A DNA stretch of 13,442 bases from Pseudovibrio sp. JCM 19062 (GTDB lineage Bacteria; Pseudomonadota; Alphaproteobacteria; Rhizobiales; Stappiaceae): assembly GCA_001310715.1 (NCBI GenBank), contig BAXV01000085.1:1-13442 (forward strand). Reading direction: 5' to 3'. Below the pieces are notes generated by a model, which saw nothing but the letters and a program-made list of their open reading frames with translations, did not search any database and was not told where the DNA came from. This document shows, piece by piece, positions 1 to 6,671 of this stretch. Every line of letters starts with the position of its first letter. Positions within the stretch are counted from its first letter, which is position 1. A program made the position numbers and the translations under genes.

Positions 1-1
1 C

Positions 2-73
2 AAACCCTCCTCCAAGACTGACCCCAAAACAAATCCACCTCCACTCCCAGCTCCGCCTACAACGGATGGCTGA
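2..73 (+). CDS. possible 3' end of a Pro-rich protein (partial)
   Basis: One frame is open from the window edge to a TGA at 71-73. It reads as a Lys/Pro/Thr-rich tail containing NPPPLPAPPTTDG, like the linker or C-terminus of a larger protein entering from the left. Only 23 codons are visible and the other two frames cannot be ruled out on composition, so this may be ordinary C-rich noncoding DNA. No function can be given. Confidence 0.2.
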   Translation, partial: KPSSKTDPKTNPPPLPAPPTTDG

Positions 74-176
74 ACAGAACTAACTTAATATCATGAGTGA
101 TCGCTTGTAGTATTTCACGGTGAGGCTTCGTCGGGGGGCTTGAAGTCGTGAGCTCGTATTCAGTTGGGAACAGTCT

Positions 177-404
177 ATGTCATATCATGCAGTGCTGTTT
201 ATTGCGGCAACCGCGCTTATCGGGATCGGCATTAGCATGCTGGGAAGGTCCGTAAGTAGGGCCTCTCGTTCGCGTAACAGATACCAAAAGCATACGCCAA
301 GCGGTGTTTGGTATCCGGGAGACAGCTATGTGGATAGTGGCAGTTCTGCCGGTTGTGGCGACAGCAGTGGCGATAGCGGAGGAGGTGGTTGTGGTGGTGA
401 ATAA
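177..404 (+). CDS. small membrane-anchored Gly/Cys/Ser-rich protein
   Basis: This 75-residue protein is not assigned to a named family. Residues about 5-23 form one hydrophobic segment (AVLFIAATALIGIGISMLG), followed by a basic stretch (RSVSRASRSRNR) that would stay in the cytoplasm by the positive-inside rule. The last third is a low-complexity tail rich in Gly, Ser and Asp that carries two isolated Cys residues (SAGCGDSS and GGGGCGGE). Similar short proteins with one membrane segment and a Gly/Ser/Cys tail occur as hypothetical proteins in other alphaproteobacteria. The ATG at 177 has a modest upstream GGGAA, 8 nt away. The antisense strand is also open here, but it gives a His/Thr-rich protein with no organisation, so the plus frame is preferred. 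It stands alone, with no terminator seen on its 3' side. Confidence 0.5.
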   Translation: MSYHAVLFIAATALIGIGISMLGRSVSRASRSRNRYQKHTPSGVWYPGDSYVDSGSSAGCGDSSGDSGGGGCGGE

Positions 405-525
405 CCCCAACCATCCGAGAGGTCTCGGTCTAAAGCGCTTCAGTGAGTGAGAAACCACCTTTGTCTTATCTGCTTTGGTTCCGCAACATCACAAAGAAGC
501 GTAGGCCAACCAACAAGCACAAAAC

Positions 526-553
526 AAAAAAAAGCGACCACCAAGGCCGCTTT
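526..553 (-). terminator. Rho-independent terminator of the phnA-like gene
   Basis: Read on the minus strand, a 9-bp stem (AAAGCGGCC with GGTCGCTTT, one G-U pair, 5-nt loop) is followed by a run of eight T. It lies 28 nt after the stop codon of the gene ending at 581. The position and U-tract fit an intrinsic terminator for that gene. Confidence 0.8.
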
Positions 554-580
554 CTGTCGTTCGGGTGCTTTCACCCACCC

Positions 581-1159
581 TCAGGATTTCTTCACAAACT
601 CCGTCAGGATAACAATGCGCTGGTCGTTGACGCGGCCTTCGATGTGCTCGGCGTTGTCTTGCACCAAAGTGATGTTGCGCACGGCTGTTCCGCGCTTGGC
701 GGTAAAGCCTGCGCCTTTGACCTTGAGGTCTTTGACGAGCGTAACGGTGTCGCCAGCAGAAAGCACAGCGCCGTGTGTGTCTTTGTGCACGATAGCATCT
801 TCATCATCTGCTGCTGCTACGCCGGATTGAGCCCACGTCAGCGTTTCCTCATCCAGATACAGCGTATCCAGCAGATCCCGCGCCCACGCTTCACCAGAAA
901 GGCGGCCCAGCATACGCCATGCGGTTACCTGTACAGCTGGCTCAGTGCTCCATGCGCTTTCATTCAGGCAGCGCCAGTGGTTCACATCCAGCTCAGCCTC
1001 GCTCTCCATCTGAGCAGCACAGGTCGCGCAGGCCAGAATGGATTTATCCGCACTGCCATCGCTATCCGGACCAACGGCTACAGCAGTAAGTTTCTCTGTC
1101 GCACCGCAAAGCTCGCATTTGTCTTCCGCGCGGCTGCGCAGGTCATTCTCAAGGGACAT
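581..1159 (-). CDS. yjdM: PhnA/YjdM-family zinc-ribbon protein
   Basis: The 192-residue protein has the two-part plan of the PhnA/YjdM family. The N-terminal part is a zinc ribbon with two CxxC knuckles (C15/C18 and C44/C47), and the C-terminal PhnA domain (about 125-192) contains DTHGAVLSAGDTVTLVKDL and the family-typical VKGAG turn. E. coli YjdM is about 110 residues; here a roughly 60-residue helical insert with several Trp separates the two parts, as in longer proteobacterial versions. The old name PhnA suggests phosphonate use, but YjdM is not part of the C-P lyase operon and its biochemical role is unclear. The start ATG at 1159 sits just after a TAAAGG-type sequence within a 14-bp palindrome. 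LepA lies upstream on the same strand, but a terminator separates them, so this is probably its own transcription unit. Confidence 0.85.
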   Translation of the reverse strand: MSLENDLRSRAEDKCELCGATEKLTAVAVGPDSDGSADKSILACATCAAQMESEAELDVNHWRCLNESAWSTEPAVQVTAWRMLGRLSGEAWARDLLDTLYLDEETLTWAQSGVAAADDEDAIVHKDTHGAVLSAGDTVTLVKDLKVKGAGFTAKRGTAVRNITLVQDNAEHIEGRVNDQRIVILTEFVKKS

Positions 1160-1161
1160 GG

Positions 1162-1175
1162 CTAAAGGCCTTTAG
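1162..1175. repeat. 14-bp perfect palindrome over the phnA-like ribosome-binding region
   Basis: CTAAAGGCCTTTAG is fully self-complementary and ends 2 nt before the start codon at 1159. The AAAGG within it is the only Shine-Dalgarno-like sequence nearby. It could be an operator or a small hairpin that hides the ribosome-binding site. Chance is also possible for a site of this length. Confidence 0.4.
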
Positions 1176-1186
1176 ATCGTTGTTTC

Positions 1187-1214
1187 ACGAAAAAGGCGAC
1201 CAGAGGCCGCCTTT
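1187..1214 (-). terminator. Rho-independent terminator downstream of lepA
   Basis: On the minus strand AAAGGCGGCC and GGTCGCCTTT form a 10-bp stem with one G-U pair around a 3-nt loop, followed by a short T-run. It lies about 130 nt after the restored lepA stop and before the phnA-like start. The stem sequence closely resembles the terminator at 526-553. Confidence 0.65.
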
Positions 1215-1300
1215 GAATTCTTTGCCTGTGAGGGCTGGTTGCTGCTTTACTTGCCCGCTCGACGGCGCGGTGCGCCTTACTCTCGCGTGCCTTCGCACCT

Positions 1301-1338
1301 GCAAACGACAATTAGTCGTTTGCTTTGCTTACGCAAAC
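1301..1338. repeat. 9-bp inverted repeat with an alternative overlapping hairpin
   Basis: GCAAACGAC and GTCGTTTGC (1301-1323) are perfect 9-bp arms around AATTA. The right arm also contains GTTTGC, which can pair instead with GCAAAC at 1333-1338. It lies immediately after the lepA stop. It may help end or stabilise the lepA mRNA, but there is no U-tract. Confidence 0.4.
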
Positions 1339-1344
1339 CGGTGC

Positions 1345-3149
1345 TCAGTCATCCATCTTCAGCGCTTGAATGAAGCTTCCTGAGGGATCTCAACCTTACC
1401 GAACTGGCGCATCTTCTTCTTACCCGCCTTCTGCTTATCCAGCAGCTTGCGTTTACGGGAAGCGTCACCGCCGTAACATTTCGCGGTCACATCCTTACGC
1501 AGGGCAGAAAGCGTCTCACGCGCAATCACGCGGCCACCAAGTGCTGCCTGAATCGGAATCTTGAACATGTGCCGAGGGATCAACTCTTTCAGAACCTCAC
1601 ACATCGCACGCCCGCGTTTATCTGCCTGCGAACGGTGAACCAGCACGGAGAGCGCATCAACCGGCTCATCATTTACCAGAATAGACATCTTGGCCAAATC
1701 ACCGGCACGGTATTCGCTGATGGTGTAATCAAACGACGCGTAGCCTTTAGAGATGGATTTTAGGCGGTCGTAGAAATCAAAGACCACTTCGTTGAGGGGC
1801 AAGTCATAAGTGACCATCGCACGAGACCCAACGTAGGAAAGGTCAACCTGCACACCGCGGCGATCCTGACACAGCTTCAAGATAGCACCCAGATATTCAT
1901 CCGGTGTCATAATATTCGCGCGGATCCAAGGTTCACGGATCTCTTTGATCTTCACAACATCCGGCATATCAGCAGGGTTGTGCATTTCAAACTGAGAGCC
2001 GTCCGTCATCTCCATCTCATAAACAACAGAGGGTGCTGTTGCGATGAGGTCCAGATTGAACTCACGGGACAGACGTTCCTGAACGATCTCAAGGTGCAGC
2101 AGACCAAGGAAACCACAGCGGAAACCAAACCCAAGCGCAGCCGATGTTTCCATCTCATAAGAGAAAGACGCATCATTAAGGCGCAGCTTGCCCATGGCAG
2201 AGCGTAGATCTTCAAAGTCGTTGGCATCAACCGGGAACAGACCACAGAACACAACAGGCTGAGCTGGTTTAAAGCCCGGCAGCGCTTCCGTGCAGCCTTT
2301 TTTTATCCGTGGTGATGGTGTCACCTACACGGGTATCAGCAACCTCTTTGATGGAAGCTGTCAGCACGCCAATCTCACCCGGTCCAAGACGGTCCGTCGC
2401 CACAAACGCTGGGGTCATCACACCAACGCGGTCAACCGGATACACAGCGCCAGTGCCCATCATCTTGATGGAGTCGCCTTTTTTCAGCTCACCATCAATA
2501 ATGCGAACCAGAACCATCACGCCAAGGTAAGTGTCGTACCAGCTGTCCACCAACATGGCCTTCAACGGGCCATCCGGATTGCCTTTGGGGGCAGGAAGTT
2601 GTTTGACGATTGCTTCCAAAACATCAGGAATACCAAGCCCGGTCTTCGCTGAAATCATCACCGAGTCAGCGGTATCAAGGCCGATCACATCCTCGATCTG
2701 CTCTTTGATGCGATCCGGCTCCGCAGCAGGCAGGTCAACCTTATTGAGAACGGTCACGATATCGTGGTCGTTGTCAATCGCCTGATACACGTTCGCAAGC
2801 GTCTGCGCTTCCACACCTTGGGAGGCATCAACCACCAGAAGGGAGCCTTCCACCGCAGCAAGGGAGCGAGAAACTTCATAGGCAAAGTCCACGTGACCTG
2901 GGGTATCGATCAGGTTCAGCGTGTACTCTTCACCGTCGTCTGCCTTATAAATCAGGCGAACGGTTTGAGCCTTAATGGTAATGCCGCGCTCCTTCTCGAT
3001 ATCCATGGAATCGAGAACCTGCTCCGTCATCTCACGATCCGTGAGAGTGCCGGTAGACTGGATGAGGCGATCGGCCAGGGTGGACTTACCGTGTCGATGT
3101 GCGCGACAATCGAGAAATTGCGAATATTGGACAAAGTTTTGGTCGTCAT
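1345..3149 (-). CDS. lepA: elongation factor 4 (LepA), reading frame broken by three single-base indels
   Basis: LepA/EF4 is a ribosome-bound GTPase that acts during translation or ribosome assembly. The N-terminal GTPase motifs are present: AHID(H)[25 protein letters not shown] and SAKTG. The LepA-specific C-terminal domain follows, with [17 protein letters not shown] and the [22 protein letters not shown] signature. Three positions break the frame. One base is missing near 3093 inside the P-loop, so the motif reads IDTVS instead of IDHGKS. One extra A/T lies in the run at 2299-2305 (a DKKG codon series with seven A instead of six). One base is missing near 1373, after which the usual ending FIQALKMDD reappears in the other frame. 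Correcting them gives about 601 residues, the normal LepA length. The start [13 protein letters not shown] at 3149 matches the family; the longer TTG start at 3159 is an artefact of the first shift. Gene decay is unlikely because the protein is otherwise perfectly conserved. Confidence 0.95.
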
Positions 3150-3165
3150 GGGCGCTCAATTACCA

Positions 3166-3189
3166 CTGCTTTGCTCTATGGCAAAGCAG
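3166..3189 (-). promoter_or_regulatory. 9-bp inverted repeat in the lepA leader
   Basis: CTGCTTTGC and GCAAAGCAG are perfect arms around a 6-nt loop, 16 nt before the lepA start at 3149. It may be a leader hairpin or an operator. No clear Shine-Dalgarno is visible between it and the start other than a weak GAG. Confidence 0.4.
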
Positions 3190-3523
3190 ATAATAACCAC
3201 CCACGCGCTTTTTTTACTGTTTTCCAGCCAATAAAGTGAGGAGCAACCCACTTCACCTCGGGCTTAAGGAATGTTCCGGCTAAAAATTGTACAACCTCCA
3301 GAGGTGACTGAGTCCGGAGAATCCTGCAATAAACTCAAGTGTCTGCCACCAGTGCCCTCTTGAGGGGCACTGCCAAATATGACAGTTCTGAAGGAAGCAG
3401 CAGCCTACATTGAAAGAATGCATGTTGGTTTTCAAAGGAGGGTGCGCGAGAAGTGTTTGTCTGAGGTCGTGCAACCAGCACCGCTAAGATGCTGGCGACC
3501 TCAGGAGTTTTAGAGGGACTTTC
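3190..3523. other. gene-free region between lepA and the acetyltransferase, with strong hairpins
   Basis: No convincing reading frame is seen on either strand. The region must hold the divergent promoters for lepA and the acetyltransferase gene. It contains at least two good stem-loops: 3351-3371 (AGTGCCC with GGGCACT plus a wobble pair) and the long structure at 3461-3504. An untranslated RNA or long leader is possible, but no known RNA family was recognised. Confidence 0.5.
3461..3504 (+). promoter_or_regulatory. long stem-loop in the acetyltransferase leader
   Basis: CTGAGGTCG (3461-3469) pairs with CGACCTCAG (3496-3504), and inside it CCAGCA (3475-3480) pairs with TGCTGG (3490-3495). This makes a 15-bp stem with one 5-nt bulge and a 9-nt loop. 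It is followed by GAGTTTTA and ends 19 nt before the start codon at 3524. It could be an attenuator, a 5' stabiliser or a terminator of a leader transcript. Confidence 0.5.
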
Positions 3524-4051
3524 ATGAAACTGCGTCACGCAACCAAATCTGATATTCCGGCTATTCTGGAGATCCACAATGATGCAGTCAAAACTCTGGC
3601 TGCGATCTGGACCGATAATCTGGAAACGCTGGAAGATCGACAGAACTGGTTCGACAATCGGCTTGCAGACGGCTTGCCAGTGATTGTGGCTGAAGATGAC
3701 AGTGGTGCGGTTCTGGGGTACGGCAGTTACGGTCCGTTCCGTGAAAAGTCCGGCTATAACAAAACCATGGAACATTCCGTCTACATAACGCCGCAGTCAC
3801 GTGGAAACGGCGCAGGCTCTGCACTACTGGAAGAATTGATCAAACTGGCAAGGCAGGGCGGCTACCACGTGCTTGTCGGAGCAATCGATAGCGAAAACAA
3901 AGGCTCAATCGGCTTGCACGAGCGCTATGGCTTCAAAGTCACCGGAGAACTCCCCCAGGTCGGCTTCAAATTCGGCCGCTGGCTCGACCTGACCCTGATG
4001 ACACTCATCCTCAACAACGATCCCGCTCCCGAAGCTTACGTGCACGACTGA
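3524..4051 (+). CDS. GNAT N-acetyltransferase, phosphinothricin/methionine-sulfoximine type
   Basis: The 175-residue protein is a single GNAT domain of the Pat/Bar/MddA kind. Such enzymes transfer acetyl from acetyl-CoA to the amino group of amino-acid analogues such as phosphinothricin, methionine sulfoximine or methionine sulfone. Visible landmarks in order are the N-terminal RHATKSDIPAILEIHNDAV, the substrate-loop motif AIWTDNLETLEDRQNWF, the EHSVYITPQSRGNG segment holding the acetyl-CoA pyrophosphate loop (RGNGAG), the LHERYGF motif B, and the ending KFGRWLDL, which is typical of this subfamily. The ATG has an AGAGGGA Shine-Dalgarno 6 nt upstream. The gene is intact and sits alone on the plus strand between lepA and a convergent broken gene. 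The substrate cannot be decided from sequence. Confidence 0.9.
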   Translation: MKLRHATKSDIPAILEIHNDAVKTLAAIWTDNLETLEDRQNWFDNRLADGLPVIVAEDDSGAVLGYGSYGPFREKSGYNKTMEHSVYITPQSRGNGAGSALLEELIKLARQGGYHVLVGAIDSENKGSIGLHERYGFKVTGELPQVGFKFGRWLDLTLMTLILNNDPAPEAYVHD

Positions 4052-4078
4052 ATAAAAAGGGAGCGCCTCCGCTCCCTT
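4052..4078. terminator. shared terminator hairpin between convergent genes
   Basis: AAGGGAGCG and CGCTCCCTT form a 9-bp perfect stem with loop CCTC, starting 6 nt after the acetyltransferase stop codon. The T-run lies on the minus-strand reading (CTTTTTATT), so it is a good terminator for the minus-strand gene ending at 4110. On the plus strand it lacks a clear U-tract and may terminate more weakly. Confidence 0.75.
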
Positions 4079-4109
4079 CATGTCTTCTTGAATGAGAAAC
4101 CAGTTCACC

Positions 4110-4464
4110 CTATGGCCAGGTAAAGTAGAAGGTCAGATTCTTCGAGACCTGCACGTAGAACGCATTGTGCCCTGCCTTTTCATCGAAAAAGCGCCCCTTC
4201 TCATTGGTGTAAGTTAGGTCTGCAATCAGGCATTCCAGAAAATTCCCAAAAGTGGCATCATCACTTACTGCCCTGCGCATTTGGAGGACCAGAAAACCCA
4301 AAGAATAGGTTTTTGAAGCCCGCGTGTGCGGCGAGTTTTTCGATGTCTTCGAGAACGCCGATGAAATGAAAGGGCTTCACATTATGAATGCTCAGAGTGC
4401 CCCCGCAGATTCTCCGCTGATACTTTGAAAATCTGTGAAGCTTTGTAGTGCCATCTGGTGCCAC
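4110..4464 (-). pseudogene. broken gene of unknown function (two overlapping frames)
   Basis: Two natural-looking protein segments lie in different frames. The upstream one contains GFVVAPDGTTKLHRFSKYQ and later KPFHFIGVLEDIEKLAAHA, and ends at a TGA near 4260. The downstream one contains LECLIADLTYTNEKGRFF and ends NLTFYFTWP at 4110. A single inserted base near 4262 would join them as ...AQGSKSDDATFGNFL... A good minus-strand terminator lies just beyond 4110, which supports a transcribed gene. The upstream frame is open without ATG to about 4508, running into the end of the glutathione S-transferase gene, so the true 5' end may be missing. The GTG at 4464 is only a formal start and lies within an inverted repeat. 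The family was not recognised. It may be a sequencing-error split or a truncated remnant. Confidence 0.5.
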
Positions 4465-4472
4465 TACAAAGC
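4440..4472. repeat. 11-bp inverted repeat after the glutathione S-transferase gene
   Basis: GCTTTGTAGTG (4440-4450) and CACTACAAAGC (4462-4472) are perfect arms around an 11-nt centre. They lie 15 nt beyond the stop codon of the gene ending at 4487. There is no U-tract on either strand, so it is not a standard intrinsic terminator, but it may protect or end the mRNA. Confidence 0.5.
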
Positions 4473-4486
4473 CTGTGGGTTCGCGG

Positions 4487-5191
4487 TTAGGATACCTTAT
4501 CGAAGTTCATTTCGGTTTTAGGCAACCAATCCAAGATGGCTGCTTTGAAGCTTGGTCGCTGCATAATCGACTTTTTCCAAGCCTCTAGGTTTGGGTAGTT
4601 TTCAAACGGGTACTTTGCGGCCTTTAGAATGACCAATTGCGGTATCCACGCAATGTCCGCCAAGGAAAACGAGTTACCCGCCAACCATGCGTTATTTTCA
4701 AGCCTTTTGTTCATTTGGGCAAAACAGCTGTCAATGACGGCTTCCGCCTCTTTAACTTGCTCGCTGGTTATGCCGTCCATAGAGGAGAAACGTTCGTGGA
4801 AAGCTAGAAGTTCTTTGTCAAACGTCTGCCTTTGGCGATACCACTCCATCTCTTCCTCAGACTTCTTCATCGAAGTCAAAAAGCCGATGTTGCCATACAT
4901 GTAAGTTTTGATTGAGATATGGTTGTCGCGGGCAAGATGCATCCACTCGTACATCTCTCCAGTCTCAGAAGAGGAAGAGGGCCGCAGAGAATTGGGAACA
5001 TATTTTTTATCGAGATAGTCCACGATATCGGTTGAATCTATAATCACCCAACCATCATCAACCAGTGTAGGCACGACAGCATTAGGATTGATACTAATGT
5101 ATTCGTCTGTCAGATGCTCACCTTTCATAATGTCCAATAAGTGACTGGCCCATGGAAGACGTTTTTCTTCCAAAGTGAGGCGTACTCTCAT
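4487..5191 (-). CDS. glutathione S-transferase family protein, start codon unclear
   Basis: The protein has the two GST domains. The thioredoxin-like N-terminal domain contains INPNAVVPTLVDDG and the glutathione-binding IIDSTDIVDYLD. The all-helical C-terminal domain contains AWLAGNSFSLADIAWIP and ends with the typical NLEAWKKSIMQRPSFKAA. From the ATG at 5191 it has 234 residues, but this start would omit the first beta strand and the catalytic region. The same frame continues upstream as LHLYHAGFSNCAM, exactly the missing N-terminus including a candidate active-site Cys (codon 5195-5197). It stays open to a TGA at 5264-5266 and contains no ATG, GTG or TTG. Either an indel hides the true start or the start was lost. 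Base composition looks more AT-rich than the neighbours. The physiological substrate is unknown. Confidence 0.85.
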   Translation of the reverse strand: MRVRLTLEEKRLPWASHLLDIMKGEHLTDEYISINPNAVVPTLVDDGWVIIDSTDIVDYLDKKYVPNSLRPSSSSETGEMYEWMHLARDNHISIKTYMYGNIGFLTSMKKSEEEMEWYRQRQTFDKELLAFHERFSSMDGITSEQVKEAEAVIDSCFAQMNKRLENNAWLAGNSFSLADIAWIPQLVILKAAKYPFENYPNLEAWKKSIMQRPSFKAAILDWLPKTEMNFDKVS

Positions 5192-5596
5192 GGCGCAATT
5201 AGAAAATCCCGCATGATATAGATGTAATCCGTGTAGATGTACTACGTCCTTGTTTTTTTGGAGTCACTATACCCATTGTCATCCCGCCCATTTTGAAAGT
5301 TAATACAACGATTGATGCAAATATTGCTTTCCACTTGGGGAAATAAATTCGCGAACGGATATCTAGAACTTTCCTGTCGCAATTTTATTTCGGAAAAACG
5401 GGATTATGTATCAATTGGTCATATTCGGCTTCACCGGTACATATGGATACATCATTGTGTAGTACGACAAGGAAATTGGCACAGGTTCTCTCGAGCAAAG
5501 CCGGTGCTTTGATTATGATTTTGGGAGAGCTATCGTTATTCGGCGGCACAAAGTGCCTCCGACTTAGTTGCTTCAGAGCACTACGACCTAACCAAA
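5192..5596. other. AT-richer stretch with no supported gene
   Basis: The first 40 bases encode the missing N-terminus of the glutathione S-transferase. They contain an 8-bp direct repeat TAGATGTA (5219-5226 and 5234-5241, 15-bp period). The remainder has only short, featureless reading frames on both strands and looks lower in GC than flanking genes. A small hairpin (GGCAC/GTGCC) lies near 5550, downstream of the endopeptidase gene, without a U-tract. Promoters for the glutathione S-transferase must be here, but none stands out. Confidence 0.5.
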
Positions 5597-6583
5597 CTAC
5601 TCCGTCCTCAATACAGCCGCGCAGCTATTAGGCAGGTCGGCGACGGTTAAAGGTGGCTTCGGAGCAGGCGGTTTTGCACCCGGCTTTGGCTCTTTCGGCA
5701 CCCATGGTTCGTCTGAAAGCCAGTAGGTCAACTCACTCCCGCAACCATCTCCCGCTGGAGGAGGGGCTTGATCCCGGCATTCTTTGCTATCTGCCGGGCA
5801 GGTCATGCGCACGTGGAAATGGTAGTGGTGGCCCCACCATGGCCGCACCTTGCGCAGCCAGTCGCGGTCTCCGGTCTCGAACTCACAAAGCGCCTTCTTG
5901 ATGGTCGGGCTCACGAAGATACGCGCAACACCGTCATCCTGCGCAGCACGGCGGATCAGCTTTGCGTGGGCATCGGTCCAACGCTTCGGGTCAACGCTAC
6001 GGTCCGCCCCCGGCTTGCTCAGGTCTTCCTTGAGCATGGAGATCGCGCTCTCTGTCTCGCGCTGCTTGGAGCTGAACCGATAGTCCGGCATTTGCCGCAG
6101 CCAGATGTCGGCATCCAGCCCGATCTGATGGGAGGCGTGACCGGTCAGCATCGGCCCGCCACGCGGCTGCGAAAGGTCACCAACCAGCAGGCCGTTCCAC
6201 CCCAAGTCAGGAGCGTCATCAGCCAGTCGCTTCAGAAAATCAATCAGAGTAGGGTGTCCCCAGTTGCGGTTGCGTGACAGGCGCATCACCTGCCAGTTTT
6301 CACCATCATGGGGAATCGCAACGGCCCCGGCAACGCAGCCCTTTGCATAACTGCCAAAGGAAAGCGGTTCATCATTACTCGGTGTTTCGGCGTGCCCGAA
6401 GTGAAACTTGGCAGCACCCGGAAACTCCGGAAGCTGCCGTAATGCGTCGCGATAATCTTCCTCGGCCAAGGGAGGTTTCGTGTCAGGAAGAGGTACCGCG
6501 TAGGCACCAGCAGAAAGCATACTCACCATAAGTCCGCCAGCCAAAACGGCGGTTTTACGCTGATGACCTCTCAATCCCAACAT
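5597..6583 (-). CDS. mepA: penicillin-insensitive murein endopeptidase (MepA, peptidase M74)
   Basis: The 328-residue protein is a periplasmic zinc endopeptidase that cleaves D-Ala-meso-diaminopimelate cross-links in peptidoglycan and is not inhibited by penicillin. Residues 1-29 are a signal peptide (basic start, hydrophobic core, AYA cleavage motif). The LAS-type zinc site is complete: G-H149-A-S-H152-Q-I-G-L-D-A-D159, and later W-W-G-H252-H-Y-H255-F-H257. These correspond to the known E. coli MepA active-site histidines and aspartate. FGSYAKGCVAGAV and LSQPRGGPMLTGHASHQIG are also family-typical. The last 40 residues form a Pro/Lys-rich tail. The start ATG has a strong GGAGGG 3 nt upstream, and the frame is undamaged. 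It lies 88 nt after the patatin-like gene on the same strand and could share its transcript. Confidence 0.93.
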   Translation of the reverse strand: MLGLRGHQRKTAVLAGGLMVSMLSAGAYAVPLPDTKPPLAEEDYRDALRQLPEFPGAAKFHFGHAETPSNDEPLSFGSYAKGCVAGAVAIPHDGENWQVMRLSRNRNWGHPTLIDFLKRLADDAPDLGWNGLLVGDLSQPRGGPMLTGHASHQIGLDADIWLRQMPDYRFSSKQRETESAISMLKEDLSKPGADRSVDPKRWTDAHAKLIRRAAQDDGVARIFVSPTIKKALCEFETGDRDWLRKVRPWWGHHYHFHVRMTCPADSKECRDQAPPPAGDGCGSELTYWLSDEPWVPKEPKPGAKPPAPKPPLTVADLPNSCAAVLRTE

Positions 6584-6671
6584 GATCCCTCCAACACACT
6601 CACGGACCTACCGTGATTCACTTTTCTTATTCATCTCAAAAGTTGTAGCAGCGGCGGAAAGATTGTGAAGC

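Noticed and set aside
443..1165. Long plus-strand frame of 240 codons
   Set aside because: It is the antisense of the phnA-like gene, which has clear zinc-ribbon and PhnA motifs, a terminator and a start. The plus-strand product has no organisation.
3390..3401. GAAGGAAGCAGC, as in the conserved loop of bacterial SRP RNA
   Set aside because: The flanking bases do not form the expected SRP helix outside the loop, the tetraloop would be TGAA, and no matching 5' and 3' ends were found. A covariance-model search for bacterial SRP RNA would settle it.
5312..5631. Two overlapping plus-strand frames in the AT-richer gap
   Set aside because: Composition is untypical of proteins, no start signals are evident, and one runs into the end of mepA.
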